NCBI GenBank assembly: GCA_907163375.1
Contig: CAJQUW010004456.1
Span: forward strand, 186,001 to 250,000
Direction: 5' to 3'
Source of the DNA: Prostheceraeus crozeri
Lineage: Eukaryota > Platyhelminthes > Polycladida > Euryleptidae
DNA: 64,000 nt
The position numbers and the translations under genes are program-made. Numbering within the stretch: the first letter of the stretch is position 1; each line of letters begins with the position of its first letter. The notes beneath the pieces are model-generated. The model was not told where the DNA came from. It was given only the letters and a program-made list of their open reading frames with translations, and made no database searches. Positions 47,211 to 60,100 of the stretch are shown in pieces.

Positions 47211-48820
47211 ATTTTCTTTTTTTGGTGATATTTTTTTCTTTTTCTCAAAATTTGGCTTATTTTATTGTAGGGTTTTTTTTGGTGCACCATCATGGATGAT
47301 AGATGGTCTTGGGGGCTAAGAGTCGTTAGAAGAAACGTTGTCAAAAAATCGGCTGAAAATTCCCATTTTTTCGGGATTTATGACTATGGCAATATTTTAT
47401 AACTTTTGCTGTTTTAACTCTGGCTGCGTTATCGCCCGTTCTGAACCGACTTTCATAATTTTTTTCATATTGATCCTTATGGTCTCTTATTTTCGGTCAT
47501 CATAAATTCAAATCAATTCAAAAAGTTTTCTTTATGAAGAATTGAGCTGAAAGCAGAAAAAGTGCCAAAAAAGCCTGTTACCCTGCATAGGTGCTCTGTC
47601 TTAGGGAAGAAATTTCGCTGTGATCTACTTAAATTATAGAGTTATGTATCATGTGAAAGCGCATGAACCGTGTTTTCAACCAGACTATAATTCAAGATTT
47701 ACATTTACATTGATTTGGGATCTTTCTTCAATTAGCCTTTGTCCTCCAAAAATTTTCTTCCGACCGATACACATTTCTCAACTCAGAATTTTTGCTCAGA
47801 TGTTTTTTACTTTCTTTATATGACGAAATGCATCATTTGTAAGTCTATTTGTTGCATCAAAAGGAAAAAATTAACTATGGATCATCACAATTGGGCAATT
47901 GTGAAATTTAAAAAAATGAACTTATTCTTTCGACCAGACTTTTCATTCTTCTCAAAATTTCAATTTGATGCTGAAGGCACATCTTTAATCCGAATCTCAT
48001 GAAAACTCACAGAATTATTGAGAACCACAATGTAATCAGCATGCGAATTTTTTTTTTTGAAAAGAATGACTATCATTTTCAAAATCTCAAACTGCAGAAA
48101 ATGTCCATCTGACCGTGACCATAAAATTATCGGTCATAGAAGACACCATGGTAGCCTATAGTGGAAATTGCCCAAAATGCTGCAACATAAAATGGAATTA
48201 GCCTAGTGATGAGGTGAGCACCTTCTGATGTAAAACCAGTTGGAAGGAGATGAGAACGGTTTAGATGTCATGTCCAACAAATTCTCCCAATTACGAAGCA
48301 TACAACGATCAATTGTTACCAAAGCCCACACAAACTGAGTTGATATCGAAGGTAAACAATTTGACGCTTACAATTGTTGAATCTCATTACAAGCACTAAA
48401 TTAGATTGGCGTGATGGACCGCAGGCAGTGTGCCGTGTGGATAGAAAGAAACTCACTTTCTTTAAATCAACAAAAATTTGTGATTTCAAGAAATGAGTTG
48501 ATTAGAAAGTAAACGCAGCCAAATTGGTAACATCGGCTGCAAGTTGTCAATATAGTGTTGTGTGGCCCAAGCACGAAATTCAAAGAATATATAGATTATG
48601 GAATCTGTCAGACGAATTTATGAGAGTGTTCCCAAAGAGAATTTTTTCAATTCAAAAGTTTAATTTAAAAAAGGAATCAATTTCCGCATGAATCAATTGC
48701 AACAGCGCCAACTATATTTCCCTGTGTCTATATATTTAAGCTATAAGAGGCTTGTGCATTCATGAAAGCAACAGTACAATCAGATTTGTAGCTACCTACT
48801 ACGATCAACATTTATGCTTA

Positions 48821-49609
48821 CCGTATTTCTTTGAATATGAGACGCCATCGAATAAGAGACGCATCCGTGAGAGGAAAAAATTAATAAGAGACGCCATTGA
48901 ATAAGAGACGCATGTACAAAAAATAGACTGCTATAGACATATTAGATGCAGGCTATTGTAATGTGGTAGCTACATCCGCCTGAGCGATTATTAGGCCTAC
49001 TTATCTTAGTAAAATAAGTCAGTCTACTAGTAAATACCGGGTATCATGACCAATATTGTGTAATATATAAGGCTTCTTGTTGTTGTACATGCAGTACATG
49101 AATGTTGTACATACGCACATGCCGGCCTAATTAAGGTTACTTCGTCTACCATTTAAGGAGGCATTATACGGTAGCTTCCTCTGCATTTGGAGTCATGTAC
49201 CGGTCGTTAACTTTTGCTGTAAATACTACTTGATTATCGGTATTTTCGTTTCGGTAAATTCAGATCTAGTCTGTGTCCAACATGTACTGGTATATGAATG
49301 TATTAGATGAGTCTGCAAGATGTGCTACTACAAACCATAAAGCTCCTTTCATTTCCAAAATATCTGAATTATGATAAAGCGTATGCATGTAAGAAAAATT
49401 AGTGGCGAAATTTGCCTATGACATAGGCCTAAGTGAGGAATGCAAAGGTTACCTAAGAGAATTGTAACAAAAAACTAAGACATCTTTTTCTATTGAAAGA
49501 ATGAAAACTTGAACATTTGATAAATTTAAGAGACGCCCCTGAATAAGAGACGCATCAATCAGGGATCTGAAAAAAATAAGAGACGCGTCTCTTGTTCAAA
49601 GAAATACGG
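48821..49609. mobile_element. TA-flanked inverted-repeat DNA transposon (non-autonomous)
   Basis: The left end CCGTATTTCTTTGAATATGA and the complement of the right end (CCGTATTTCTTTGAACAAGA) match at 18 of 20 bases, then both read GACGC. TA flanks both sides (48819-48820 and 49610-49611). AATAAGAGACGC units repeat near both ends in inverted orientation. At 789 bases with no transposase frame it is MITE-like. A TA duplication fits Tc1/mariner or a related superfamily. Confidence 0.88.
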
Positions 49610-49611
49610 TA

Positions 49612-50890
49612 TCTTGCTTTCAATATCATGTTCCATATATTTTTATGAGATTACCACGAAAATAAGATAATTTTGGCCAGACGCAAGAGTTTTCTTCCCT
49701 TATTGTCATGAGTAGGCCTACCATGTGTTTTTCGAAACCAGCTTGAGCTTATGTTGTTCCGAGAAAATAATTCATTTTTGCAGGAGCCTCCAATGCAGTA
49801 ATGAAATAATTAGATGCTAAACAAGTCTGACTTAGGGCCTTAGTAAGTGCTGTAGAGAATATACCAGTTTTTTTCCACCTGCCCTGGCAAAGATCAGTTT
49901 TTCCTATAAAATTGCTAAGCCTGATTCTGGGTTCAGGATCGCCAAGTTGAACTTTTATCAAAAAAGGGACTAAAAATTGCCGGTGTCAATCAGTTCCGAG
50001 TCCAAGTTTGGTGCCGTTATATGATTCCAGCTCAGCGGTTGCTGGTCTCGTGAAACTAACTGACCACCCATTTCCATAAACCGACAACGACCGCTTTTAA
50101 CTTTTGCTACAAGCATGAGATGCAAGTAAAAAGCATAGACTATTTCTCGATCGCCGGTTTATAAATTTATATAATTGTTTTATTAACTACCTGATGGCTT
50201 TAGTCACTGATCTAATATGATCATATTTATGCAATAATGCTCAGAACCTTGCACATCAACATCATTATGCAACTGTGATTATGATTTATATTACTTTTGG
50301 AAATGTACGCCTTTATCCTTACTATTACTATAAGTCACGATCTTGATGTTTTACGAAATAGATATTCAGTGCAGGTGCTTTAGCTTTAATTCACTTCCGA
50401 GGTTGCCGACACATTTGATAAGTTGTTCGATTGAAAATATACGATGGAAAATGCTGGAACAAAATAAACAGAAAGGGCAGAACACCAAACAATTTTTTTT
50501 GTTTTAAAAGGTTTTGTAACATAATATTTAGAAATATTGTAGAGATATCTCCAATTTTATGCGAACAACGATTAAAGAGCAGAATCATAATTGAACTTAG
50601 TAATATTCAACAGTAGCTAATCAAATTAAGAAAATTCAATTGTTTTTAATAAAATTCTTAGAGACTCCGCGACTAGGAGGATGTCGACTGATATTTGATA
50701 ATCAACCGAAGCTTTGATAACCGATTCTACTGGGTTTTCATCCTAATAATTCCCGACATTATGCAGTTACTGATGCACCGTTATTGATCAATCAAAGGAA
50801 AATAAGTTCGAAATATTAAATAACAAATTTCTCTTGAATCAAATGTACATAAGGATTAATATATATATACAGGATAATATGAACAGGAAT
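49612..50890. other. No gene recognised
   Basis: AT-rich sequence downstream of the ARX-like stop. No OAR-like exon could be recognised on the - strand. Confidence 0.5.
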
Positions 50891-50894
50891 TCTT

Positions 50895-50900
50895 TTTATT
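50895..50900 (-). terminator. AATAAA just after the ARX-like stop
   Basis: On the - strand AATAAA begins six bases after the stop codon. If used, the 3' UTR would be very short. It may be chance in AT-rich DNA. Confidence 0.3.
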
Positions 50901-50905
50901 TCTCT

Positions 50906-51169
50906 TTACTCGCTGTACACTTCTGAACGTTCTGTCTGTGACTGAATCAAAAGCCGAGTATCAGATGAGGATGGAGAAAAAGTTGAGCCCAAATAATGAA
51001 GGCTATTGTAGGGGAAAATGAGTGAGTTGAAAGGCAAGAATTTGCCCATTATCATTGCAGAATGAGGGTTTAAAGCAGGTGGATGAAAAAATGCTGGAGA
51101 CAGGGGCTTCTCGGACAAACCACATTTCTCTTTCTTTCGCCATTTCGCCCTCCGATTTTGAAACCAAAC
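50906..51169 (-). CDS. ARX: ARX-like last exon: homeodomain helix 3 and short C-terminus
   Basis: Acceptor CTCATTACAG, then [15 protein letters not shown], which is recognition helix 3 with Gln50. The tail [20 protein letters not shown] continues with a hydrophobic, serine- and proline-containing stretch and stops at TAA (50906-50908). It is 88 codons including the stop and lies 10.3 kb downstream of the 46-base exon. Confidence 0.93.
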   Translation of the reverse strand, partial: VWFQNRRAKWRKKEKCGLSEKPLSPAFFHPPALNPHSAMIMGKFLPFNSLIFPYNSLHYLGSTFSPSSSDTRLLIQSQTERSEVYSE

Positions 51170-54100
51170 CTGTAATGAGAGAAAACCGCAGATTAGAAGT
51201 ATGAGGATGGTATTCCCACGTTAGTCAGGGATAATTCTGATTTGATCGGAAAGGTCTAACTCTGAAAAAGAAGTTGCATTTTAGTTTTGCAAACTTAATT
51301 GGACATAATAGGACAGATTGGTTGGCGGACCTTTAAAAGCAACTTTCGTAATTTGAAAAGCAGTCTAAAATGCAACAAACGTAAAGGAAACATAAGCAAG
51401 GCCTACCAAATCAACCAACTTTCTTTCTAGTTCATCAAAATAGATTTACAACAAAGTAGAGTTCATGAAACAGCTTAAAATGCTATAAAATTTATAGATT
51501 TGATGCCTTCCTCGATGACATGCATATTTTACTTAATAAATGTTTTGTTCCGGACTTCTTAATACTTAGGATGAATATATTAACATAAATCAAGTTCGGA
51601 TTCCGTATATGTAAACGTTTTTAATTGATTCATGCCGTTTATTCTTTGCTATAATGACTATATTCTTGCTCCGTCGATTTGGTGATGAGATAATAATCTT
51701 TTAAATACATTTGCACTATTGATTGTCCTCTCCTTCCAGTGTTTCAACATTTCGTGACCATTGATCATGCAAGCTTCTATCATATGTAAATATCATTATG
51801 TATCACCGCATCGTCGTACCCCATCATCTTGTATTCATTATAATTTTTCAAGCAAAACAAGCAAAAGTTATCCACAATACAAAAGGAATTGGCCAAAAGT
51901 CTTGTCTATCTAAGGAATATATTTAATTATATTCCATCAATTTCACTAAATCATAAATTTGATTGCATTTTCAAGTTATTGTATATAGTCTAGAAAACGC
52001 ATAGCTGTTATTCTAGCAAAAAGAATTGAAAACGTCATCTTGTAGAAAACCTAGTATAAGTCCAAGCATAGATTTATTACCAATCATGAATTATTATCTT
52101 ACGGCAGCTATTCAAAGGACTTTTTATGACAAATGTTAAAAGCATCGCCACCAACTCCCTTCAATGTCACAAAAATAAATCAAATCATCCAATCCAACAC
52201 AAATTGTTGCCTCTCTCTGCTATAAACTAGTGTCTTTAACATGGGCATATCCTCAAAATAATAGCGTGAGTTCAGGTGACCTTGATGAGCATTGAAGCTG
52301 TGACCTACAGTATCGTCTTCAAATGAGCTTTGAATCGGTGTCGTGATGATCCTTCCAAAATGCGACGGTTTATCTTAAGACTGGAAGGCAGCAACCTTTA
52401 GTTGTCGCTCCTTGCACCATTGAGTTAACATGTTGGAGTCCAGCATCAACTTGAAAGATTCGCTTCAATAAGGTGGAATTGAAAAAATAAGGTTTGAACT
52501 TGAACTCCGAAAAATGCCTTTTACATTGACAAATGAATTGAGTGAAGTGGACCTTTAATCTTTGAGCTCCTTATCTAATGGTGTTGTGATAATTCATCGA
52601 GTCATCCAAAGTGAAGCTTGCTTTGTCTCTCGATAGCATTGTTTTAGATTGATCATAATTGACAATGAAGTCAGGAAAGTCTAAACGCTTGACTTTGTCT
52701 CCGAATCTAATGACTTGTTTTAACTGTAATTTGTAATGGTAAAATCGGAATAATCGGTTTATCCAAAGGACATGTTCAAGTTTAAATTACTCAATCAATC
52801 AGAGAAACAGAGGTGCGGTCTCGCGGAATTGAAAGATGAAAGCAATAATTGGCAATTACACAGTTAGGCCACTGTGAACATCATCATCCATCATCACGAG
52901 CCGTTGTTGTCCCACTGCTGGGTGATGGCCTCTCCTTTCCTCCTCCATCGAATGTGATCTTCTCTGCCAGTCTCCTCTAATTGTCATCGATTTCCTGTAA
53001 CTTGTCTCTCCACCCTGCCAATGGTCGGCCCCTTTTCCTTGTTTCTTCGTGAGGTGTCCACTCAGTCAGCGTCTTAGTCCATCTTTCATCCTTGAGTCTC
53101 ATCACGTGACCAGCCCATCTCCATTTCGACTCCTTAGCTGTTCTTATAATGTGTCGAATTTTTGTTTGACTTCGAATCCACATGTTTGTTTTTCGGTCTC
53201 TTTTTGTTATTCCCAACATCAGTCTTTCCATGACTCTTTGTGTCACCAATAGCTTTTGTTCCATTTTCTTAGTAAGCGTCCACGTTTCAATCCGTGTGTA
53301 ATTGCTGGGAGTATGCATTGGTTGAAGATTTTCTTCTTAAGACAGATCTATTATGGGAAAAGTCAGGTTAGTGCACTTCGAATGAACAATAATATACAAT
53401 AGAAACTCAATAAATACTTAATAAGTGTAGCCAGAAGCGTTCACGCCGGTCATCGAGTAATATAAAAGAAAGAAATAATACTTAGATGGCGTACCGAACA
53501 ATAAAACATATTTACAATCTTTATACAAGACATACCAGAAAAGAATAAACATAGAAGGGGTTCATCAGCAAAATGACCAGCTAGGTCGCGTTTCGGGTCC
53601 TTTAACATTTTGTACGCTCAAACCCTAGCTGGCGGACCCCACACATGACTTAACAATGATGACACTCTTAAATGAAGCCACACAAAATACAAAATTCTCT
53701 GGCTGACTGCAAACCAAATTTAAACAAAATTAAGAAATGCTTTTTGAACAGTCTCTCCATACATTTGATTAACTTGCAGGCTTCATATCCGCGTTTCACA
53801 AAAACTTCAAACGTGCTTTTAACTTTAACAATGGCATACGGCAGATGAGAACATATCCTAAGGTAACGAAGAACTTGACTGGCAAAGACATTCGCACCCA
53901 TATGAAGAGGAAGAAGACTGTTGGGAAAAGTGAAAACAATAACATCGAAATAAAATTGCTCAACCTTATGAAAAACTGATGTATGTAAACCATCACTACA
54001 AATATTAAGCTTGACATCGAGATATTCTACTGAGGTGTTATCCGTCCCATTTCTCTCAGCCTTCAAATCCGCGGGATAAATCTTAGTCAACAAAGTGTCA

Positions 54101-57100
54101 AAATGTTTATAATTGAAAAGACATATATCATCGATGTAACGTGTGGTGCAAGACATCAATCTAGCTAATCCGAATTCGGGATTTTGCCATTTTTCAAAGT
54201 TTCGTAATATTTTCGAAAGCTAATCCATCCTTGTTGACATCGTCTACTTATTTCTGGTGTGATGTCGTAATTGGGTCTCACTTCTTGACCTAAGTAGACG
54301 TACTTGTATACTTCTTGGATTTCTTCGTCTTTTAGGATAACCCGCATTTTGGTAGCAACATTGCATATCCCACTGTATCCCACCATTGTGTATCCCACTG
54401 TGTAGCCCACTGTAAATCTAGGGCATATTGCTTAAACCTTGATGCAATAGCATGAAAATGCGATCAAAATAGCGCCTATCAGAGAGACATTGATGCGGAA
54501 TCGTGCCTTGCGATGATATTGAGTAATATTGCATGAAAATATACATTTAGTGACTATCAAATCCATCAAAATACCAGAAAGACACTAATGAAAGCTAGAA
54601 ACATGCGATTGAAGTCCATGCTTTCAGTTTTTTCTCCTTTTAACGTCTTCTTTTCCTCTTCTGTTGAGGGTTGGACGATGTGAGACTTCTCCATCGAGAA
54701 CGGTCCTGAGCATCACTCGCAGGTATTCCCAGTTCCACAACGTCCTCATTAACGATTTGGAGCCATGTCTTCCACGAGGACGGGAACCTTCGACCATCAC
54801 GTCGAGCACCTGCCTGATTGGTTCATCTATATTTCGACGCTTGATATGGCCGAACCACCTAAGTCTTCGCTCTCTGATTGCCTCGTCTAACGGTGTGAGG
54901 CCACACCTGCTTGCCACGGCAGCGCTGTCGCTCCGATCAGACAGTGAAATGTCACTCATGTAACGAAGCATTCTTCTTTCACATGACCGGAGCTGTTGAA
55001 CCACATGTTGAGTGAGGTTCCAGGATTCACCACCGTAAAGAAGTAAGTTTAGATTGCATAATTAAATCTGATATCGAATGTAGATTTTTGAAAATTTCCA
55101 AATAAAGCAAGTTTTTTAACCCTAATTGTAATGAAAGTTTTCACAGCTTCTAATATTTAAATTGATATTACTCTACGGAAAAAACATAAACTTAGCGGTA
55201 AATTCTTAATGTTCAGGTAGCATGCGAGTGTAATTACACGTTTATTGAGCGTTTTAATGTCATTCAATTCCATCCTGTTTTCCATTACGATAACATCAAC
55301 ATGGGGTTTTTGGAAATAAGGAAAACAGGAGATTAAGATTATGACATGTAATAAGAAAATAGCAGCTATTACGTTTGAACTCTCCCTGATTGAATTAAAT
55401 GTAAATCCTGGGACAAATCGGCCTCGGGTCAAATTAGATAGAGTCAAATGTTATTATCCTTCTTAATGAATTTACCGATGGATCTACTGCACATTTGTGA
55501 ATTGTTTTTTGTATCTCATCAAACAGCCTGAAAGAAGATATCGAGAAGAAAATCATGCTGTTCTACTGGAGACTTTCTATGTGATTAAATGTAGCTCCAG
55601 TTGAAAAGATAATTCTCTACGACAATTTAGAAAAGACGTGGATGAAATTTTTACGACGCTGTCGTTTTTGTCGTAATTTGTACTTTCCCTATGGCTTTTA
55701 ATCGACGCACACTATAATTTAATTTTCACCAATTCTGACGTGAAGATAGATTGTCTGCCACTAGCTTTTGTTTACATACAATAAAATGCACAGTGCAAGC
55801 AGTATAAAGAAATCCGTCAATCAAAGTATAATTAATTAATGGATGGGTTTCGTGGGCCACTATTCTGCAAGGCTGGGACCCGAGTTCCCGGTCAAAGACA
55901 TTGACGAGAGTGCGCAAAGGAGATGAGGAAAAGCAATGGGTTACCGCAAGAGAACACTAAATTCAATTAATCAAATTTGCTAAGTTAGTGAAGAATGCTT
56001 CAAGATCGTCAAATGCTGTACTTTGTATCATTTCTAATTTTTCTAATTTACAACGATGCTCAGCATCGTCTGAGAAAATGTGTGCAATTTAATAAGAGAG
56101 AAATGCCTCACTCTCTTTTTCACTTAATCACTCTAACCTGTTTGCAGTTTTTATATAATAATACATAGAATAATTAAAGATATGTGAGAATATAAATGAT
56201 TAGGGGCGGGTTCAATCAGTCCTAAACTAATGAGTATTTCATTAAGTCAAATTCAGATACTTTAGTTTCATGATAGCAAAAATACAAATACAAGCTGATT
56301 CAAAGGTTCTACAGGAAAATACATGTACATGATTATAAGATTACATATTTTTAACGCATTTTGACGATCTACTTATCAACATGTGAGAATAAGACGTTCT
56401 GTTAAAGCATGGCGTTCTGTTTTTCAATCATTACATTGCCAAAATATTTTAAAATTTCATAAATATCCGCTTGATTTCTAAATTATGAACAAATGTTTCG
56501 CAAAATGGCTTACTAAATGCTGGTAGGCATACATATTTACAATAAATCATATGTAAAGGTAGACCAATAAAAACTGAAGATAATACTGAATAGATATTTT
56601 AATATTTTCGGCTTGAAAAGCTGCGATTTATCGCAACCTACACATCTTTATTTATCAATATTCATCCGGTGGCTGTACATTACCTGTAAGTTAATATGTA
56701 GATCTAATTAATCATGTTGCGATATTGCACACATTTATGTATTTACAGGGTAAATATTTCTTATATACGTCGTGAAGGAAAACAATAGCGCTTGATACAA
56801 TAGAAAAGGAAAGAATGTGGACAGAGCAAAAATCAGAATCCACAATATAAAACATCAGATTATTTCATGTGCATGGTGCATGAATCTGTAGCGGATAAAC
56901 GATTGTAAATAGGAAATTACATATAGAATTCAATCTTCCGAGATGTAAGCAAAAATACAGCTCTCCCTCAATTTAGACGATTTCCGTGACGAAACGCGTC
57001 GGGGAACTTTACCTTATGAAATGAAAATATCGTCTAAATTGAGGGAGAGCTATATTTTTGATTACATCGCGGAAAATTGAATAATAAACCTCCCGTATAA

Positions 57101-60100
57101 GACAACGAAAGATCTGCACATAGAATCTTCAGGCAGTCAACTTTCTTGACAGGTAGCCTTCTACTTATACTACCAGAACAAAGTCTACATGTATATGTAC
57201 AATGTACATGGTTGTATGTAGGAGTCCACAGGAAGTTTTTCAGATGACCAGCATGCTTAGCCTCAGTATTGTCAAACACAGGCCTATTGTCCGACAATTT
57301 CCAAAGAATCTCCGATGCTATGGCGACTCCACTATGGATATATTTTAACTGTTTCAATTGTTTTCGTTTGTTTGTAAAATATTTCTTTTCTGCACCTCAA
57401 GGAGATAGCCTGATCTGGTAATGGACATTGAATCTATCATATTTAGCGGTAAATGAAACAAGTATCTGACAATGGTCGAAATATATTGCAACTTCAAATA
57501 TATTCTCATGCAGTGCAGGTTTTCCGTTCAATCGCGATGTCGGTCAGAAAATAAAGTGACTTTTCTACATGTACGTCAACATTTCTTACGGGCTTAAAAC
57601 ACTATTTCTTATAAACTGTAGACAATTATAATTCGTAATATCCGTTATCGGCAGGTGACATCAAAACAAGAAGCAGCCCATTCTTTCTGTGCTCGTGCTT
57701 GATGTGCAATTCTTTTCTAGCCTTGCAGTTCACACGAAACGACACTGTAAAATTCATCGTTCAATGTGCATGCTCGCATCATATTATTTGGGACTTGCTC
57801 ATATTGCACTACAAAAATCGATATTCCGCATTTACTGTTTAATGAACAATATTCTGAACAGAGGAAAGTGTTTGTCCCTGCCTAGTGCATCGATATCATC
57901 AGATTCATATATCTCATACTGCATCTCATACTGCATTCAGTCACTATTATTGGAATATTACAATCAACTGCTAATACAATAATTCTCCTGGCATTCCTCT
58001 ATATTTCATATTAATCAAGATTAAATAAATAAATAATATTAATTACAAAAATGCAGAATCAAATAATTCAAAAGAAATCGAATCTGTGATGTTTTGATCA
58101 AGAATGCCTGCATGCGATTCATTTTAAGCAGCTCAAGGTCTGTTATAACCATAGAATCAGATTGTTTGAGCGTATCACTTTGTTAAAAGTGCAAATTGAT
58201 TCAAAGCGATGGAACATGCAGGAACTTACTAAGTGGGCAAAAAGAAATATCTAATGTCTTACAGAGATAGGAAAAACGGTCGTGCGTCCCTTGCGGATTG
58301 CTGTGAATTCCTTCAAAATGATCCGAACGCCACGATTTCTTCAGATTCGAAGAATTCAGATCATTGTGCAAAAGTTGTCTCGATAATGTTGTCCTTTCCG
58401 ATCATTATTAAAATAAGTTACCAGGCGCACGAAAAAACGTTCCCAAACTTCTCTGTTGAACTTGACATCGACTGTGTCTCTGCTGTGTGACCCTGTTGAT
58501 AACAGTCAATGAAACTTCGCACAGTTTGGCGTGTTTAATGTGGAACTGGCTGCTCATTGTTCGACTGCTATGGTATTATGTCAGCAGATGGTACCACTTC
58601 ATTAACGTTGCATGTTCCAATGTTTCCTTTCTAGTCATAGAAATAAACTGTTTATCTGAGGTTCGCTAGAATGGAAATTGACTCAAGGTCGCGGCACATC
58701 CGGGGGAACTAAGTTGGGGCATGAAGAACCAATTAAAAGCTTCGATTGTTTTATTGTTGTCAATTTCTATGTTCCTAGTCAAGCAGAAGAAAAGACGACC
58801 TGTCTAAGTCTGTGGTTGTAACCTACCAACGTTTACAGGTTTAATGCATAGCAAAGTGAACGTTGAATTGCTGAGTAATCGCAGTCATTGAATGTTTCTC
58901 TTGAATTACACCGAACAAATATTTAGTTACGATATAAGAAAGCGATCAATTAAACGTTTCATAAAATGTGGAATTGTTTACTCCTAAATGTTCTGAAACC
59001 TGAACAAACAGACAACCAGTGGAATCAAGTGTACACAATGGAATGTGAATGATGTACATTCACGAATTTCAGATCACCGTAAGATCATTTGAACATAGCT
59101 ATCAAATTTCACAATTAATGAGTAGGTTCACAAAAAGGTGATAATGAGGTAGTAATAAATAATCATAACTATGATAATGATACAAAAATAAGAGGTAGGT
59201 AACACAACATTACTCAATTTGCGACATGTGTCATCCGACAAATTTATGGATCGTCATCAACATTGCAAAAAATTGACAGACAATCCAAAAAAAGATCAAG
59301 AAATTTGTTAATTACCATTAATCGTGCACGATTTGTAATGGATATCTGATTTTATTCTATACAACTGAAAAGTGCATGCCTATTAATGAATTCTATATTA
59401 TATTTACTAAATATTGATGAGAATAATTGATAATTTATGTATCACACGAAGTGATCAAAATTCATCGTAAGTCGAACCACTAGCCGATGCACTACAGACC
59501 GCAAACTAAGTGCAAATTGTCTTTCGAGTTATGGTTATCAAGTTTGTCCAGTGTGCAAGAGATTGCACAATAATGATAAGGTAAACAAAGGTGTCTAAGA
59601 ATACATGTTGAAAATATGAATCGCTTACATTAACATAGCTTGCTTTCATTTGACGAGATCTGTGTTTGATTGAGCCAGATAGTATTTTTCAAAAATCCTC
59701 AACTCATCAAAATTTATTAAAAAGTCAAGGAATTTGGGAAGGTCAGTTTTCTTACATTTGCAGGATAAAAAGTGAATTTCAATTCATCTTAAAAGACGTG
59801 TGAGGTTAATAAAGGTAATAAATTGTGATCACTTTTAGTTGAATTCGCTTTGCTAAAGAAACTGCTCTTTTGATTTATTTGTTTTTTCAGATGTTTCAAC
59901 ATAATGACATGCGATTTAGGGTTCACTTGCATGTAAATAATTGCATGGGGCCATTGCGAAAGACATCGCAATACTTTTGCTACACCTGGACTCGCACGTC
60001 TTGGGCCAAGAAGTGATCAAACGAAAGAGGAGATCAACACGAGTCTCATGGTATTACTCCCATTCCCCGAAATTGCCTCAAAAATGCATTCTAAATAATT

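Larger units (their letters stand above)
52877..54420 (-). mobile_element. RTE-like LINE 3' part, split by a nested element
   Basis: On the - strand 54410-54165 reads [20 protein letters not shown] and then a [16 protein letters not shown] stretch. After the nested segment the RT resumes as [16 protein letters not shown] and, in the next frame, [20 protein letters not shown], then [20 protein letters not shown] and [14 protein letters not shown]. This is the RTE/BovB-type thumb and tail. The 3' end is an ATG-rich microsatellite at about 52880. At least one frameshift is present. Confidence 0.85.

Noticed and set aside
54664-54963. 99-codon + strand frame
   Set aside because: Shadow of the LINE reverse transcriptase tail on the - strand.
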